Under the pieces are notes generated by a model. It made no database searches and was not told where the DNA came from. It saw only the letters and a program-made list of their open reading frames with translations. A DNA stretch of 64,000 nt. Origin: Lachnospiraceae bacterium UBA7160. GTDB taxonomy: Bacteria > Bacillota > Clostridia > Lachnospirales > Lachnospiraceae. Positions 34,291 through 42,027 of the stretch are shown here, one piece after another (positions within the stretch are counted from its first letter, which is position 1; each line of letters starts with the position of its first letter). Where the stretch lies: the NCBI GenBank assembly GCA_002491565.1, contig DKWE01000023.1:481-64480 (forward strand), written 5' to 3'. Position numbers and translations under genes: made by a program.

Positions 34291-34324
34291 AACACATTAT
34301 AGCTTTTTACAGGGATTTTTTCAA
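34287..34324 (-). promoter_or_regulatory. Promoter of the antisense RNA, copy B of the inverted repeat
   Basis: On the minus strand TTGAAA and TATAAT are 17 bases apart and the -10 lies in the same 17-bp sequence that carries the toxin -10. The antisense promoter has the better -35 box, as expected if the antidote RNA is made in excess. Confidence 0.75.
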
Positions 34325-34334
34325 CTCCATTTTC

Positions 34335-34365
34335 AAAATAGCCTGGATATAATTCCGGCTATTTT
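34335..34365 (+). terminator. Hairpin with T-run beyond the toxin locus
   Basis: AAAATAGCC (34335-34343) pairs with GGCTATTTT (34357-34365), followed by further T residues. It lies upstream of the antisense promoter and may insulate the locus from readthrough. Confidence 0.65.
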
Positions 34366-34615
34366 TTTGTGCGACGTCGCAACCAATGCCACAGTCCTGT
34401 TTGTACGTATTTAATTGCATATGTTTGTGTTTAATAGACACACGGTAGACACAAGCATTTGAAGAAAGCCTTTAAATAAAGCACTTGCGTGTAAAAAAAT
34501 TTTAATTTATTTTTAAGATTGCCTATAGTGCAGAACCTTGCCATTAATCGGGAAAACGTTTATAATCAGACAGAACGGCATATTATAATACAAAACTGGC
34601 GGAGGGCAGGTCGGA
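34366..34615 (+). promoter_or_regulatory. Promoter region of the L,D-transpeptidase gene
   Basis: TTGCCA (34538-34543) and TATAAT (34561-34566) are 17 bases apart, 50 bases before the start codon. A 10-bp perfect palindrome GCGACGTCGC lies at 34371-34380. The rest is AT-rich without a gene. Confidence 0.7.
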
Positions 34616-36832
34616 ATGTGTGGAGCTTTCGCCGGGATAACGGGGAGAAAAAGAATGGGTGAAAACGAGGAAGCTGCAAAGCAGGGAAAAGAAATGCAAA
34701 GTTTGAAGAATGCAGCAGTGAGAAGGGAAAGCCAGCAGGGACATGGCATGGTCTATGGGTCAGAGGAGAGCAATCGCAGAATAGCCAGAATACGCCAAAG
34801 CAGGGAACGGAGTGTAAAGGAAGCACAGGACGGGAAGCTGGCGGGAGCAGAAATACAGCCGGCACAGGATGGAAAACTGACAAAAGTACAGCCAGCACAA
34901 AAAGTACATAGTGAAAAGCCGGCGGAGAGCCAGAACATCACGCAGAGGGAAGTGGTGAAACAAAGTCATATGATGGCTGAGAAACAGCCAAAGAAGCGGC
35001 TGCGCATGTCATTAGCCGAGTCTGAGCGTGAGGCAGAAGGCGGGAACGGGGAGACAGGAAAGCGGCGGGCAGTCAGCTATACCGGCAAGCTTCCGACAGA
35101 AGAGCTGCGGCGCGCCCGCAGGGAGACAGCTGCTTCTGCTTCCTATGTCACATTACACGGCAGACCTGAAGAGGAAAGGAAAGATTCTTCAGGGATGGCA
35201 GGACCTTTGGTTTTGTCTTCCGGGTCGGATACACCCAGAAAGAGAGAGGAAGAAACAGTACCAAAGGTTCGCAAAGAGATGCGGCTGTCGGAAGAAACAG
35301 TACCAAAGCGGCATAAGGAGACAGCACCGTCGGAAGATGCAGCGTCAAAGCGGCATAAGGAGACAGTGTCGCCGGAGAAAGCAGCGCCAAAGCGTCGCAC
35401 TGAGGTGTCGTCATCAGAAGAGACAGCCACTGGCAATTGGCAGGAGCGGCTTCGGGAGCGCAGACGCAGGCGGATTCGCAACGTGCTGTTTGCTTTTGGA
35501 GGTGTGATCGGAATAGCATATTTGGCGGTTGCTGTTTATTTTGGTTCCCATTTTTATGAGGGCACTGGAATTTTTGGAATTGACTGCAGCCAGAAGACGG
35601 TAGAAGAAGTGAAGGAAGAAGTCTCTGAGAAGCTGGGAGAGTACCGGCTTGCTTTGAAGGAACGTGAAGGCAGAACGGAATATCTCAGTGCAGAGCAGGT
35701 GGGACTAAGATTTGTAGATAACAGCAGTATTGATCAGATGATGAGGGCGCAGCGCTCCTATATCTGGCCAGTGATGATTCTTTTGGATAAGAATCAGATG
35801 GCATCGGTTGCGTTTACCTATGATAAGGAAAAAACAGCTGGGGCGCTGGGACAGCTGGCCTGTATGAATGCGGCGTATTCGGTTGCTCCAAAGGATGCCT
35901 ACGTGAAAACAACGGACACCGGATTTGTAGTAGAGCCGGAGGTCATGGGGACAATGCTGGATCCGAAAAAGACACAGGAGGCGTTGTTTGCAGCGCTGGA
36001 CAGCGGAAGTACGGAGCTTTCTCTGGAAGAGGAAGAGTGCTATATTGATCCGAAGGTATACAGAGACGATGAGGAGCTGCAGAGGATTGCTTCACAGAAA
36101 AATGAACTCGCGAAGGCAAATATTACATTTGATTTTGGAGACCGCCAGGAGATTGTGAACGCCTCTGTTATTGAGGATTGGATTGTGGAGCGCGCGGACG
36201 GCAGCTTTGTGATCGATGACGTGTGTGTGACGGAGTATGTTGAGTCACTGGCACAGAAGTATGATACATTTGGGATGCCGCGCGACTTCTATACGTCGAT
36301 CGGTACGGTTGTGACACTCTATGATGGGGATTATGGATGGTGTATCGATCAGGATGCGACAATTGTGGCGCTGCTGAATGCACTGGCTGAAGGGTATCAG
36401 GGTACGATGGAGCCGGTATATCTTTATACAGCGATGAGCCGCGATACAAACGATATTGGAGATACTTACGTAGAGATCTGCATTTCAAGACAGGAAATGT
36501 GGTGCTACGAATATGGTACCTGCATTGTGGATACACCAGTCGTGACGGGCAACCCGAATAAAAATAATGCAACTCCGTCAAATGGTGTCTGGTCTATTGA
36601 TGCGAAGATGCGTGACTATGTGCTTGTCGGTGAGGGATACCGTTCTCCGGTGGATTACTGGATGCCGTTTAATGGGGGTGTTGGGATTCATGATATGCAG
36701 ACAAGAGCCTATTTCGGCGGCTCGATTTATCTGACAAATGGTTCGCACGGATGTATCAACACGCCATATAATATGGTACAGGTTATTTATAATGCTGTGT
36801 CGGTTGGCACTCCGGTTATTGTATATGATTAG
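34616..36832 (+). CDS. L,D-transpeptidase (YkuD) with long charged N-terminus
   Basis: The protein has 738 residues. Residues 1-285 are a charged, low-complexity region with near-repeats such as ETVPKRHKETAPSED and ASKRHKETVSPEKAAPKR, probably cytoplasmic. One membrane segment (about 288-309) follows, then a peptidoglycan-binding-like region (about 315-600) and the YkuD domain with GIHDMQTRAYFGG and SHGCINTPYNMVQ, catalytic Cys near C713. Such enzymes form 3-3 cross-links or attach proteins to peptidoglycan outside the cell. The ATG at 34616 follows GGAGGG by nine bases; an ATG at 34655 after GGGGAG is an alternative. The cytoplasmic extension is far longer than in usual family members. Confidence 0.87.
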   Translation: MCGAFAGITGRKRMGENEEAAKQGKEMQSLKNAAVRRESQQGHGMVYGSEESNRRIARIRQSRERSVKEAQDGKLAGAEIQPAQDGKLTKVQPAQKVHSEKPAESQNITQREVVKQSHMMAEKQPKKRLRMSLAESEREAEGGNGETGKRRAVSYTGKLPTEELRRARRETAASASYVTLHGRPEEERKDSSGMAGPLVLSSGSDTPRKREEETVPKVRKEMRLSEETVPKRHKETAPSEDAASKRHKETVSPEKAAPKRRTEVSSSEETATGNWQERLRERRRRRIRNVLFAFGGVIGIAYLAVAVYFGSHFYEGTGIFGIDCSQKTVEEVKEEVSEKLGEYRLALKEREGRTEYLSAEQVGLRFVDNSSIDQMMRAQRSYIWPVMILLDKNQMASVAFTYDKEKTAGALGQLACMNAAYSVAPKDAYVKTTDTGFVVEPEVMGTMLDPKKTQEALFAALDSGSTELSLEEEECYIDPKVYRDDEELQRIASQKNELAKANITFDFGDRQEIVNASVIEDWIVERADGSFVIDDVCVTEYVESLAQKYDTFGMPRDFYTSIGTVVTLYDGDYGWCIDQDATIVALLNALAEGYQGTMEPVYLYTAMSRDTNDIGDTYVEICISRQEMWCYEYGTCIVDTPVVTGNPNKNNATPSNGVWSIDAKMRDYVLVGEGYRSPVDYWMPFNGGVGIHDMQTRAYFGGSIYLTNGSHGCINTPYNMVQVIYNAVSVGTPVIVYD

Positions 36833-36996
36833 GCATTGCGATTTGCAGTTCTCGTACGAAGTATGCAGGAGTGCCGCGCGGTTCCGCTGTTTTTACACAG
36901 AAAAATAGTTTTTTCACAGCCCCTTCGCAGAGGGCGGTTTCAGGCAGCGGCGGGTTTGAAGCAGCAGCGATGGACATAGCTTCCGGGAGGAAAAGA

Positions 36997-37512
36997 ATGA
37001 AGGAAAAGAAGAAAAAGAGGCTGGAGAAGGAAAAGTCAGAAGAGAAACAGCTGAAAAAAGCGAAGAAGTCGAAAAAAGAGGAAGGAAAAAAGAAAAAGAA
37101 AAAGGCTGCAGGCAATACGGAAGCTGCCAAAACAGAAAGCCTGCAGGAGATTCAAGAGGAACGAGCCAAAAACCGACGGGTAATAGAAACTGAAAATGCA
37201 AGAACTCCGCAGGCGGCGAGGATTGAAAAAAGCGATGACCCGGCATTTAGCCCGGCAGCTATATTTCGGGCACTGGGGGATGAGCAGCGGCTCCGGATTT
37301 TGGAACTGTTGAGGGAGAAGGAGCTGTGTGCGGCGGAGATTCTGCAGTCCCTTTCGATTGTGCAGTCGACGTTGTCTCACCATATGAAAAGTTTATGTGA
37401 ATCTGGTGTTGTTTGTGCGCGTAAACAGGGAAAGTGGACGTATTATTCGATTAACGGGCAGACAGTCCGGATGGCGCAAAAGTATCTGGAATGCTGCCGC
37501 AATGAGAGGTAA
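36997..37512 (+). CDS. ArsR-type winged-helix regulator with lysine-rich N-terminus
   Basis: The protein has 171 residues. The first 40 are nearly all Lys and Glu (KEKKKKRLEKEKSEEKQLKK and similar), then a linker, and from about residue 85 an ArsR-type winged helix: IFRALGDEQRLRILELLREK, CAAEILQSLSIVQSTLSHHM and KQGKWTYYSING. No metal-binding Cys pair of the classical ArsR kind is visible in the recognition helix. GGGAGG six bases before the ATG at 36997 makes this start better than open codons upstream. It lies between the L,D-transpeptidase gene and the zinc-ribbon gene, which starts two bases after its stop; it may regulate them. Confidence 0.82.
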   Translation: MKEKKKKRLEKEKSEEKQLKKAKKSKKEEGKKKKKKAAGNTEAAKTESLQEIQEERAKNRRVIETENARTPQAARIEKSDDPAFSPAAIFRALGDEQRLRILELLREKELCAAEILQSLSIVQSTLSHHMKSLCESGVVCARKQGKWTYYSINGQTVRMAQKYLECCRNER

Positions 37513-37514
37513 TT

Positions 37515-39317
37515 ATGGGAAATATACGATATTGTGAACAATGCGGCCATGCGCTGTCAGAAGAAAGCCAGTTCTGCGAATATTGCGGTGCGGCTGTGCC
37601 AAGACCGATGCGCCAGGTGCAGCGTCCGGATATCGTGAGGCGTGATCGCAAAGAGCTGCAAAATGAGATATATGGGGCATACGAAAAGCGAAGGAATTCC
37701 GGACGGGGTGATCGTCCTCAGATGGCGCCAGGCGCAGCACAGAGGAGAGAGGATTATCGTGGCAGTTCCGGAGCGTCAGGGGGGACAGACCGTCGAACGG
37801 CTTCCGGAGCGTCAGTGGAGCGGACGGACCGTCGAACGGCTTCCGGGGCGCCAGTGGAGCGGACAGACCGTCGGATGACTTCCGGGGCGGCAGTGGACCG
37901 GGCAGGTCATCGTATTAATTCGGAGGCACCGGGGAATCGGCGTATGGATTCCGGGGTGCCAATGGATCAGGCAGGGCGCCGTAGCAGCTCCGGGATGCCA
38001 ATGGATCAGGCAGATCGTCCAGACCGCCGTGCGCCGGGCGGATCGGTGGAGCGGTCAGGCTATCGCAGAACTCCGGGAGTATCAGCGGATCGTCCAGATC
38101 GCCGCAGCGCTCCGGGAGTGTCATCCGGGCGCTCCGGACAGCGGCTCCCCTCTGGAACACCGCCCAGGCAGGCGGGCCGGCGGATTCCGCCGGATTCCGC
38201 AAGAGACAGGAGCGGCAGATATGCTGCGCAGGATGCGAAGTATCCGGAAAGGGGTGTCCGCCGCACATATCGTCAGGAGGGACTTGGAGAAGACTGGGAG
38301 CAGTCCTGGAACCGCGGGGATCCATACAGTAAAGAGGAACGAAAATTTACTGTGGTGCAGTATATTTTGCTTGCGATTGTCGCAGTGCTGATCGTTGCGC
38401 TTATCACCTTTGGCTTCTGCTGGGCAGTTGTCCGTATGAAAACGCAGGACTCCGGAGGAACGAATGGACAGGCACATACCGGAACTGTCCAGACAGAAGA
38501 TGTGACAGGCGGCGCCGGTGGAGATGATGCGATCACAATCCTGGATGGCGGAGGGACACAGGCTCCTGAAGAGACGACGAAGCCAACCGAGAAGCAGACG
38601 GAGCGTCCTCAGGTACAGAATATTACGTTAAATTATTCGGAATATGAGGTGACACTTCCGGCAGACTGGTCCGGAAAATATGAAGTGGAGCAGGATGGCG
38701 CAGATTGTGTATTCTATCAGAAAGCAGCAAGGGCGGAGGGCTACAGTGGCGTCATATTTATAATCAGTCGCTACGAAGATTCTTCTTATAAGGAGCTTCC
38801 GCATTTTGAGGTTTTGGGTACAGGCAATCAGGCGGCATTTATATGGAACTTGCCGTCCGGCGAGGAGTATGAGGGCGGTACACAGGCTGTTATAGAAGAG
38901 TACCGTGATATGACAGGGGATTTGGATTGGATTCGGAGCAATATTAGAGTGTTGGCGAACGGGGAAGGACCAGCGGAGACAGATGCGATTCAGATTCTGG
39001 ATCCGCAGGCACAGCAGCCAAGTGATCCGGCAGCTGTGGGTGAGAGCGGCTATATTCTGGCGGACAGTGCCACGCGTGCATTGACAGATGCGGATGTCGC
39101 AGGACTGTCCTATGATGATTTGCAGATGGCGATCAATGAAATATATGCGCGCCATGGCAGGATTTTCCAGACAGAATCGATCAACAGCCACTTTGCCAGC
39201 CAGCCGTGGTACCATGGGACATTGACAGCCGAGGAATTTGATGAATCCGTCTTCAGCGCGACAGAGGCAGAAAATATTCAGTTTTTGCTTGACAAAATGG
39301 AGGAAGCTATTCAATAA
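37515..39317 (+). CDS. Zinc-ribbon, transmembrane, YARHG-domain protein with repeats
   Basis: A 600-residue protein built from four parts. The zinc ribbon has C7, C10, C21 and C24 (YCEQCGHAL and FCEYCGAAV). Residues about 75-250 consist of degenerate repeats of roughly 14-16 residues (for example RTASGAPVERTDR and SGMPMDQADRPDR). One membrane segment lies at about 282-304. The outer part ends with a YARHG domain (about 534-597: INEIYARHGRIF and SQPWYHGTLTAEEF). YARHG domains occur in extracellular parts of Firmicutes proteins; their function is not settled. Start ATG follows the ArsR gene by two bases, GAGAGG serving as ribosome binding site. The repeat region is Arg- and Ser-rich and probably disordered in the cytoplasm. 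Confidence 0.85.
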   Translation: MGNIRYCEQCGHALSEESQFCEYCGAAVPRPMRQVQRPDIVRRDRKELQNEIYGAYEKRRNSGRGDRPQMAPGAAQRREDYRGSSGASGGTDRRTASGASVERTDRRTASGAPVERTDRRMTSGAAVDRAGHRINSEAPGNRRMDSGVPMDQAGRRSSSGMPMDQADRPDRRAPGGSVERSGYRRTPGVSADRPDRRSAPGVSSGRSGQRLPSGTPPRQAGRRIPPDSARDRSGRYAAQDAKYPERGVRRTYRQEGLGEDWEQSWNRGDPYSKEERKFTVVQYILLAIVAVLIVALITFGFCWAVVRMKTQDSGGTNGQAHTGTVQTEDVTGGAGGDDAITILDGGGTQAPEETTKPTEKQTERPQVQNITLNYSEYEVTLPADWSGKYEVEQDGADCVFYQKAARAEGYSGVIFIISRYEDSSYKELPHFEVLGTGNQAAFIWNLPSGEEYEGGTQAVIEEYRDMTGDLDWIRSNIRVLANGEGPAETDAIQILDPQAQQPSDPAAVGESGYILADSATRALTDADVAGLSYDDLQMAINEIYARHGRIFQTESINSHFASQPWYHGTLTAEEFDESVFSATEAENIQFLLDKMEEAIQ

Positions 39318-39545
39318 TGTAAATTAAACCAGTTTTGTACAGCGGCAAAATGCAAAAGACAGCCCAGGGCAAGGTTATTTGCGGAGGCGGCTATTTACAT
39401 TTTGAGATGTGCGGGAGGCCATCAGCCGCAGACTGGGCTGCGAAAGCGGCGAGTAGCTCGTGGGACGAGCGTGTCTGCGGCTGGTGTACAGGATTTGCAG
39501 GGGGATACAATCAGGGGGCAGCGTGGACGGAGAGGAGATAATATT

Positions 39546-40916
39546 ATGGTAAGAAATGACATTGACAGGAGAATCAGGGACGAGAGACTGAACCAGCTCG
39601 TCAAATTCTGCATGATTTCCGGTGCGCTGGATCTGAGTCTGTATGATGAATATGATGTAAAACGCGGTTTGCGCGAATCCGACGGAAAAGGAGTTCTGAC
39701 GGGTCTGACTGAGATTTCGGATGTCGTCGCATTTAAGTCTGAGAACGGCAAAAAAGAGCCATGTCAAGGCGAACTGTACTTTCAGGGCTACAATGTGATG
39801 GACTTGAAGCAGGGCTTCGCAAAGAGAAAATTCAATTATGAGGAGATCACGTATCTGTTACTGTTTGGCGCTCTGCCGAATGAACGCCAGCTCCGTGAAT
39901 TTATTGAGATACTGAGCCAGTACCGTGAGCTTCCGAGCAAATTTGTCCGGGATGTGATCATGAAGGCTCCGAGTATGGATATCATGAACGCGCTTCAGAG
40001 AAGTGTGCTGACCTTATATTCCTACGATGACAATGCGGATGATATATCGATTCCGAACGTGCTGCGCCAGGCACTGACACTGATCGCGACGATGCCGCTT
40101 ATTTCGGTGTATTCCTACCATGCGTACCAGCATTATCACCAGGACCAGAGCCTGGTCATCCGCTATCCGGATCCGGAGCTTTCGACTGCGGAGAACATCC
40201 TGCGCATCCTCCGGAGCGACGGACAGTATACCGAGCTGGAGGCGCGGGTGCTTGATATCGCGCTCGTGATTCATGCGGAGCATGGCGGTGGTAATAACTC
40301 GACCTTTACGACTCACGTGGTTTCCTCGACCGGCACGGATACTTATTCAGCAATCGCAGCCTCTCTGGGCTCGCTGAAAGGCCCGAAGCATGGCGGTGCG
40401 AATCTGAAGGTTGAGAATATGTTTTCCGATATCAAGGAGCATGTACAGAACTGGGAGAGTGATGACGAGATCGCTGCCTACCTCACGAAGATCATGAACA
40501 AGGAGGCGTTTGACCGGAGCGGGCTGATCTATGGCATGGGCCATGCGGTCTATACTTTGTCGGATCCGCGTGCCGTGATTTTGAAGGAGTACGCGCGCAG
40601 TCTGTCTGAGGAGAAGGGGCTGACAAAGGAGTTCACCCTCTATTCCAAGGTGGAAAAGATTGCCTCTGACCTCTTGACCACGCGCAAGCGCCTGTCAAAG
40701 CCGATTTGCTGCAATGTCGACTTCTACAGCGGCTTTGTATACTCCATGCTGGGGATCCCGAAGCAGATGTTTACGCCGATTTTTGCGATTTCCAGGATCG
40801 CAGGCTGGTCTGCCCACCGGATCGAGGAGCTCGTTAACGAAGGAAAAATCATCCGTCCCGCTTACAAATACGTAGGCCACCACAGAGAGTACGTTCCGCT
40901 GGAGAACCGCCTGTAG
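39546..40916 (+). CDS. gltA: Citrate synthase
   Basis: A 456-residue enzyme that condenses oxaloacetate and acetyl-CoA. The active-site blocks are present: VIHAEHGGGNNSTFTTHVVS, KGPKHGGANLKVENMF, GMGHAVYTLSDPRAV and CCNVDFYSGFVYSMLGIP. It resembles the long citrate synthases of Clostridia, with an N-terminal extension before the core. GAGAGGAG precedes the ATG at 39546, which is preferred to earlier open codons. It is monocistronic, with a terminator at 41039. It probably serves glutamate synthesis through a partial tricarboxylic acid cycle, fitting the glutamine synthetase gene in the window. No aconitase or isocitrate dehydrogenase gene is nearby. Confidence 0.93.
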   Translation: MVRNDIDRRIRDERLNQLVKFCMISGALDLSLYDEYDVKRGLRESDGKGVLTGLTEISDVVAFKSENGKKEPCQGELYFQGYNVMDLKQGFAKRKFNYEEITYLLLFGALPNERQLREFIEILSQYRELPSKFVRDVIMKAPSMDIMNALQRSVLTLYSYDDNADDISIPNVLRQALTLIATMPLISVYSYHAYQHYHQDQSLVIRYPDPELSTAENILRILRSDGQYTELEARVLDIALVIHAEHGGGNNSTFTTHVVSSTGTDTYSAIAASLGSLKGPKHGGANLKVENMFSDIKEHVQNWESDDEIAAYLTKIMNKEAFDRSGLIYGMGHAVYTLSDPRAVILKEYARSLSEEKGLTKEFTLYSKVEKIASDLLTTRKRLSKPICCNVDFYSGFVYSMLGIPKQMFTPIFAISRIAGWSAHRIEELVNEGKIIRPAYKYVGHHREYVPLENRL

Positions 40917-41038
40917 GTGACAGGGAAGCTGGCAATGCTGTTTTTTGAACTAATATTTCAAGTCCGAAGCGCTTTGGGGCAGGAATCGGCTCCTTTGCCT
41001 CAGGTATCCTGATATGAGTCAGCTATTATAACAAGTTC

Positions 41039-41085
41039 AGGCCTCAGATGCACAGCATTCTGGGGCCTATTAAATTTTTATAAAG
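41039..41085 (+). terminator. Terminator downstream of citrate synthase
   Basis: AGGCCTCAGATGC pairs with GCATTCTGGGGCCT (41055-41068) with one bulge, and a T-rich stretch (AAATTTTTATAAAG) follows within a few bases. Confidence 0.65.
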
Positions 41086-41088
41086 TCG

Positions 41089-41117
41089 TTGCAGGACCGC
41101 GCGCGAAACGGTACAAT
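41089..41117 (+). promoter_or_regulatory. Promoter of the ABC exporter operon
   Basis: TTGCAG (41089-41094) and TACAAT (41112-41117) are 17 bases apart, 38 bases upstream of the ATPase start codon. Confidence 0.7.
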
Positions 41118-41155
41118 AGAAGCATTGATGAAAAACAAACCAGAGGAGAAGACAG

Positions 41156-41863
41156 ATGCAGGACGCATATGTGAAACTAGAAAAGGTCACGAAGGTTTAC
41201 CGTATGGGAGAGGTGGAAATCCACGCGGTAGATGGAATTGATTTTGAAGTACATAAGGGAGAATTTGTTGTTATCGTAGGTCCGAGCGGCGCTGGCAAAA
41301 CTACCGTTTTGAATATACTGGGGGGAATGGATTCCGCCAGCAGCGGTTCTATCTGGGTAGACGGAAAGGATGTCGCGAAATACAGCCATCGCAAACTCAC
41401 CAGGTATCGCCGCGATGATATCGGATTTGTGTTCCAGTTCTATAATCTGATCCCGAATCTGACCGCATTGGAAAACGTAGAGTTAGCTCTGCAGATCTGC
41501 AAAAATCCGCTTGATGCGAAAACAGTGCTGCGTGAGGTAGGCTTGGGGGAGCGCATGGGAAATTTCCCGGCGCAGCTTTCTGGCGGCGAGCAGCAGCGCG
41601 TCTCCATTGCGCGTGCGCTCGCGAAGAACCCAAAACTGTTGCTTTGTGATGAGCCGACCGGAGCCTTGGATTATCAGACGGGGAAGTCGATTCTGAAGCT
41701 GTTGCAGGATATGTGCCGGCTGAAGGGCATGACCGTGATCGTTATTACCCATAATACGGCGATTACCCCGATGGCGGACCGCGTGATCAAGATTAAAAAC
41801 GGGCGTGTCTCCAGCATGGGTCTGAATGAGCACCCGACGCCGGTGGAAGAAATCGAGTGGTAG
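41156..41863 (+). CDS. ABC transporter ATP-binding protein, MacB/LolD type
   Basis: A 235-residue single ATPase domain: Walker A GPSGAGKTTVLN, Q-loop FVFQFYNLIPNLTALENVEL, signature LSGGEQQRVSIARALAKNPK and Walker B LLLCDEPTGALD. This subfamily works with FtsX-like permeases and usually drives mechanical work or export of lipids, peptides or drugs, not nutrient import. The gene has its own promoter and precedes the coiled-coil permease gene, its obvious partner. Confidence 0.92.
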   Translation: MQDAYVKLEKVTKVYRMGEVEIHAVDGIDFEVHKGEFVVIVGPSGAGKTTVLNILGGMDSASSGSIWVDGKDVAKYSHRKLTRYRRDDIGFVFQFYNLIPNLTALENVELALQICKNPLDAKTVLREVGLGERMGNFPAQLSGGEQQRVSIARALAKNPKLLLCDEPTGALDYQTGKSILKLLQDMCRLKGMTVIVITHNTAITPMADRVIKIKNGRVSSMGLNEHPTPVEEIEW

Positions 41864-42027
41864 CCGGTAAAATGCAGGCAGAAGGTATGTAGATAGAGAT
41901 TTGCTCAGCAGTCACTGCACCGCAAGGCTCTATGAGTGGATGATGCGTTCGAGTGCCGTTAGCTAAATGAATGTGGTGCTGAACAGATACATAAATTGTG
42001 ATATTTGGAAAGAGCAGGGGAACAGAC

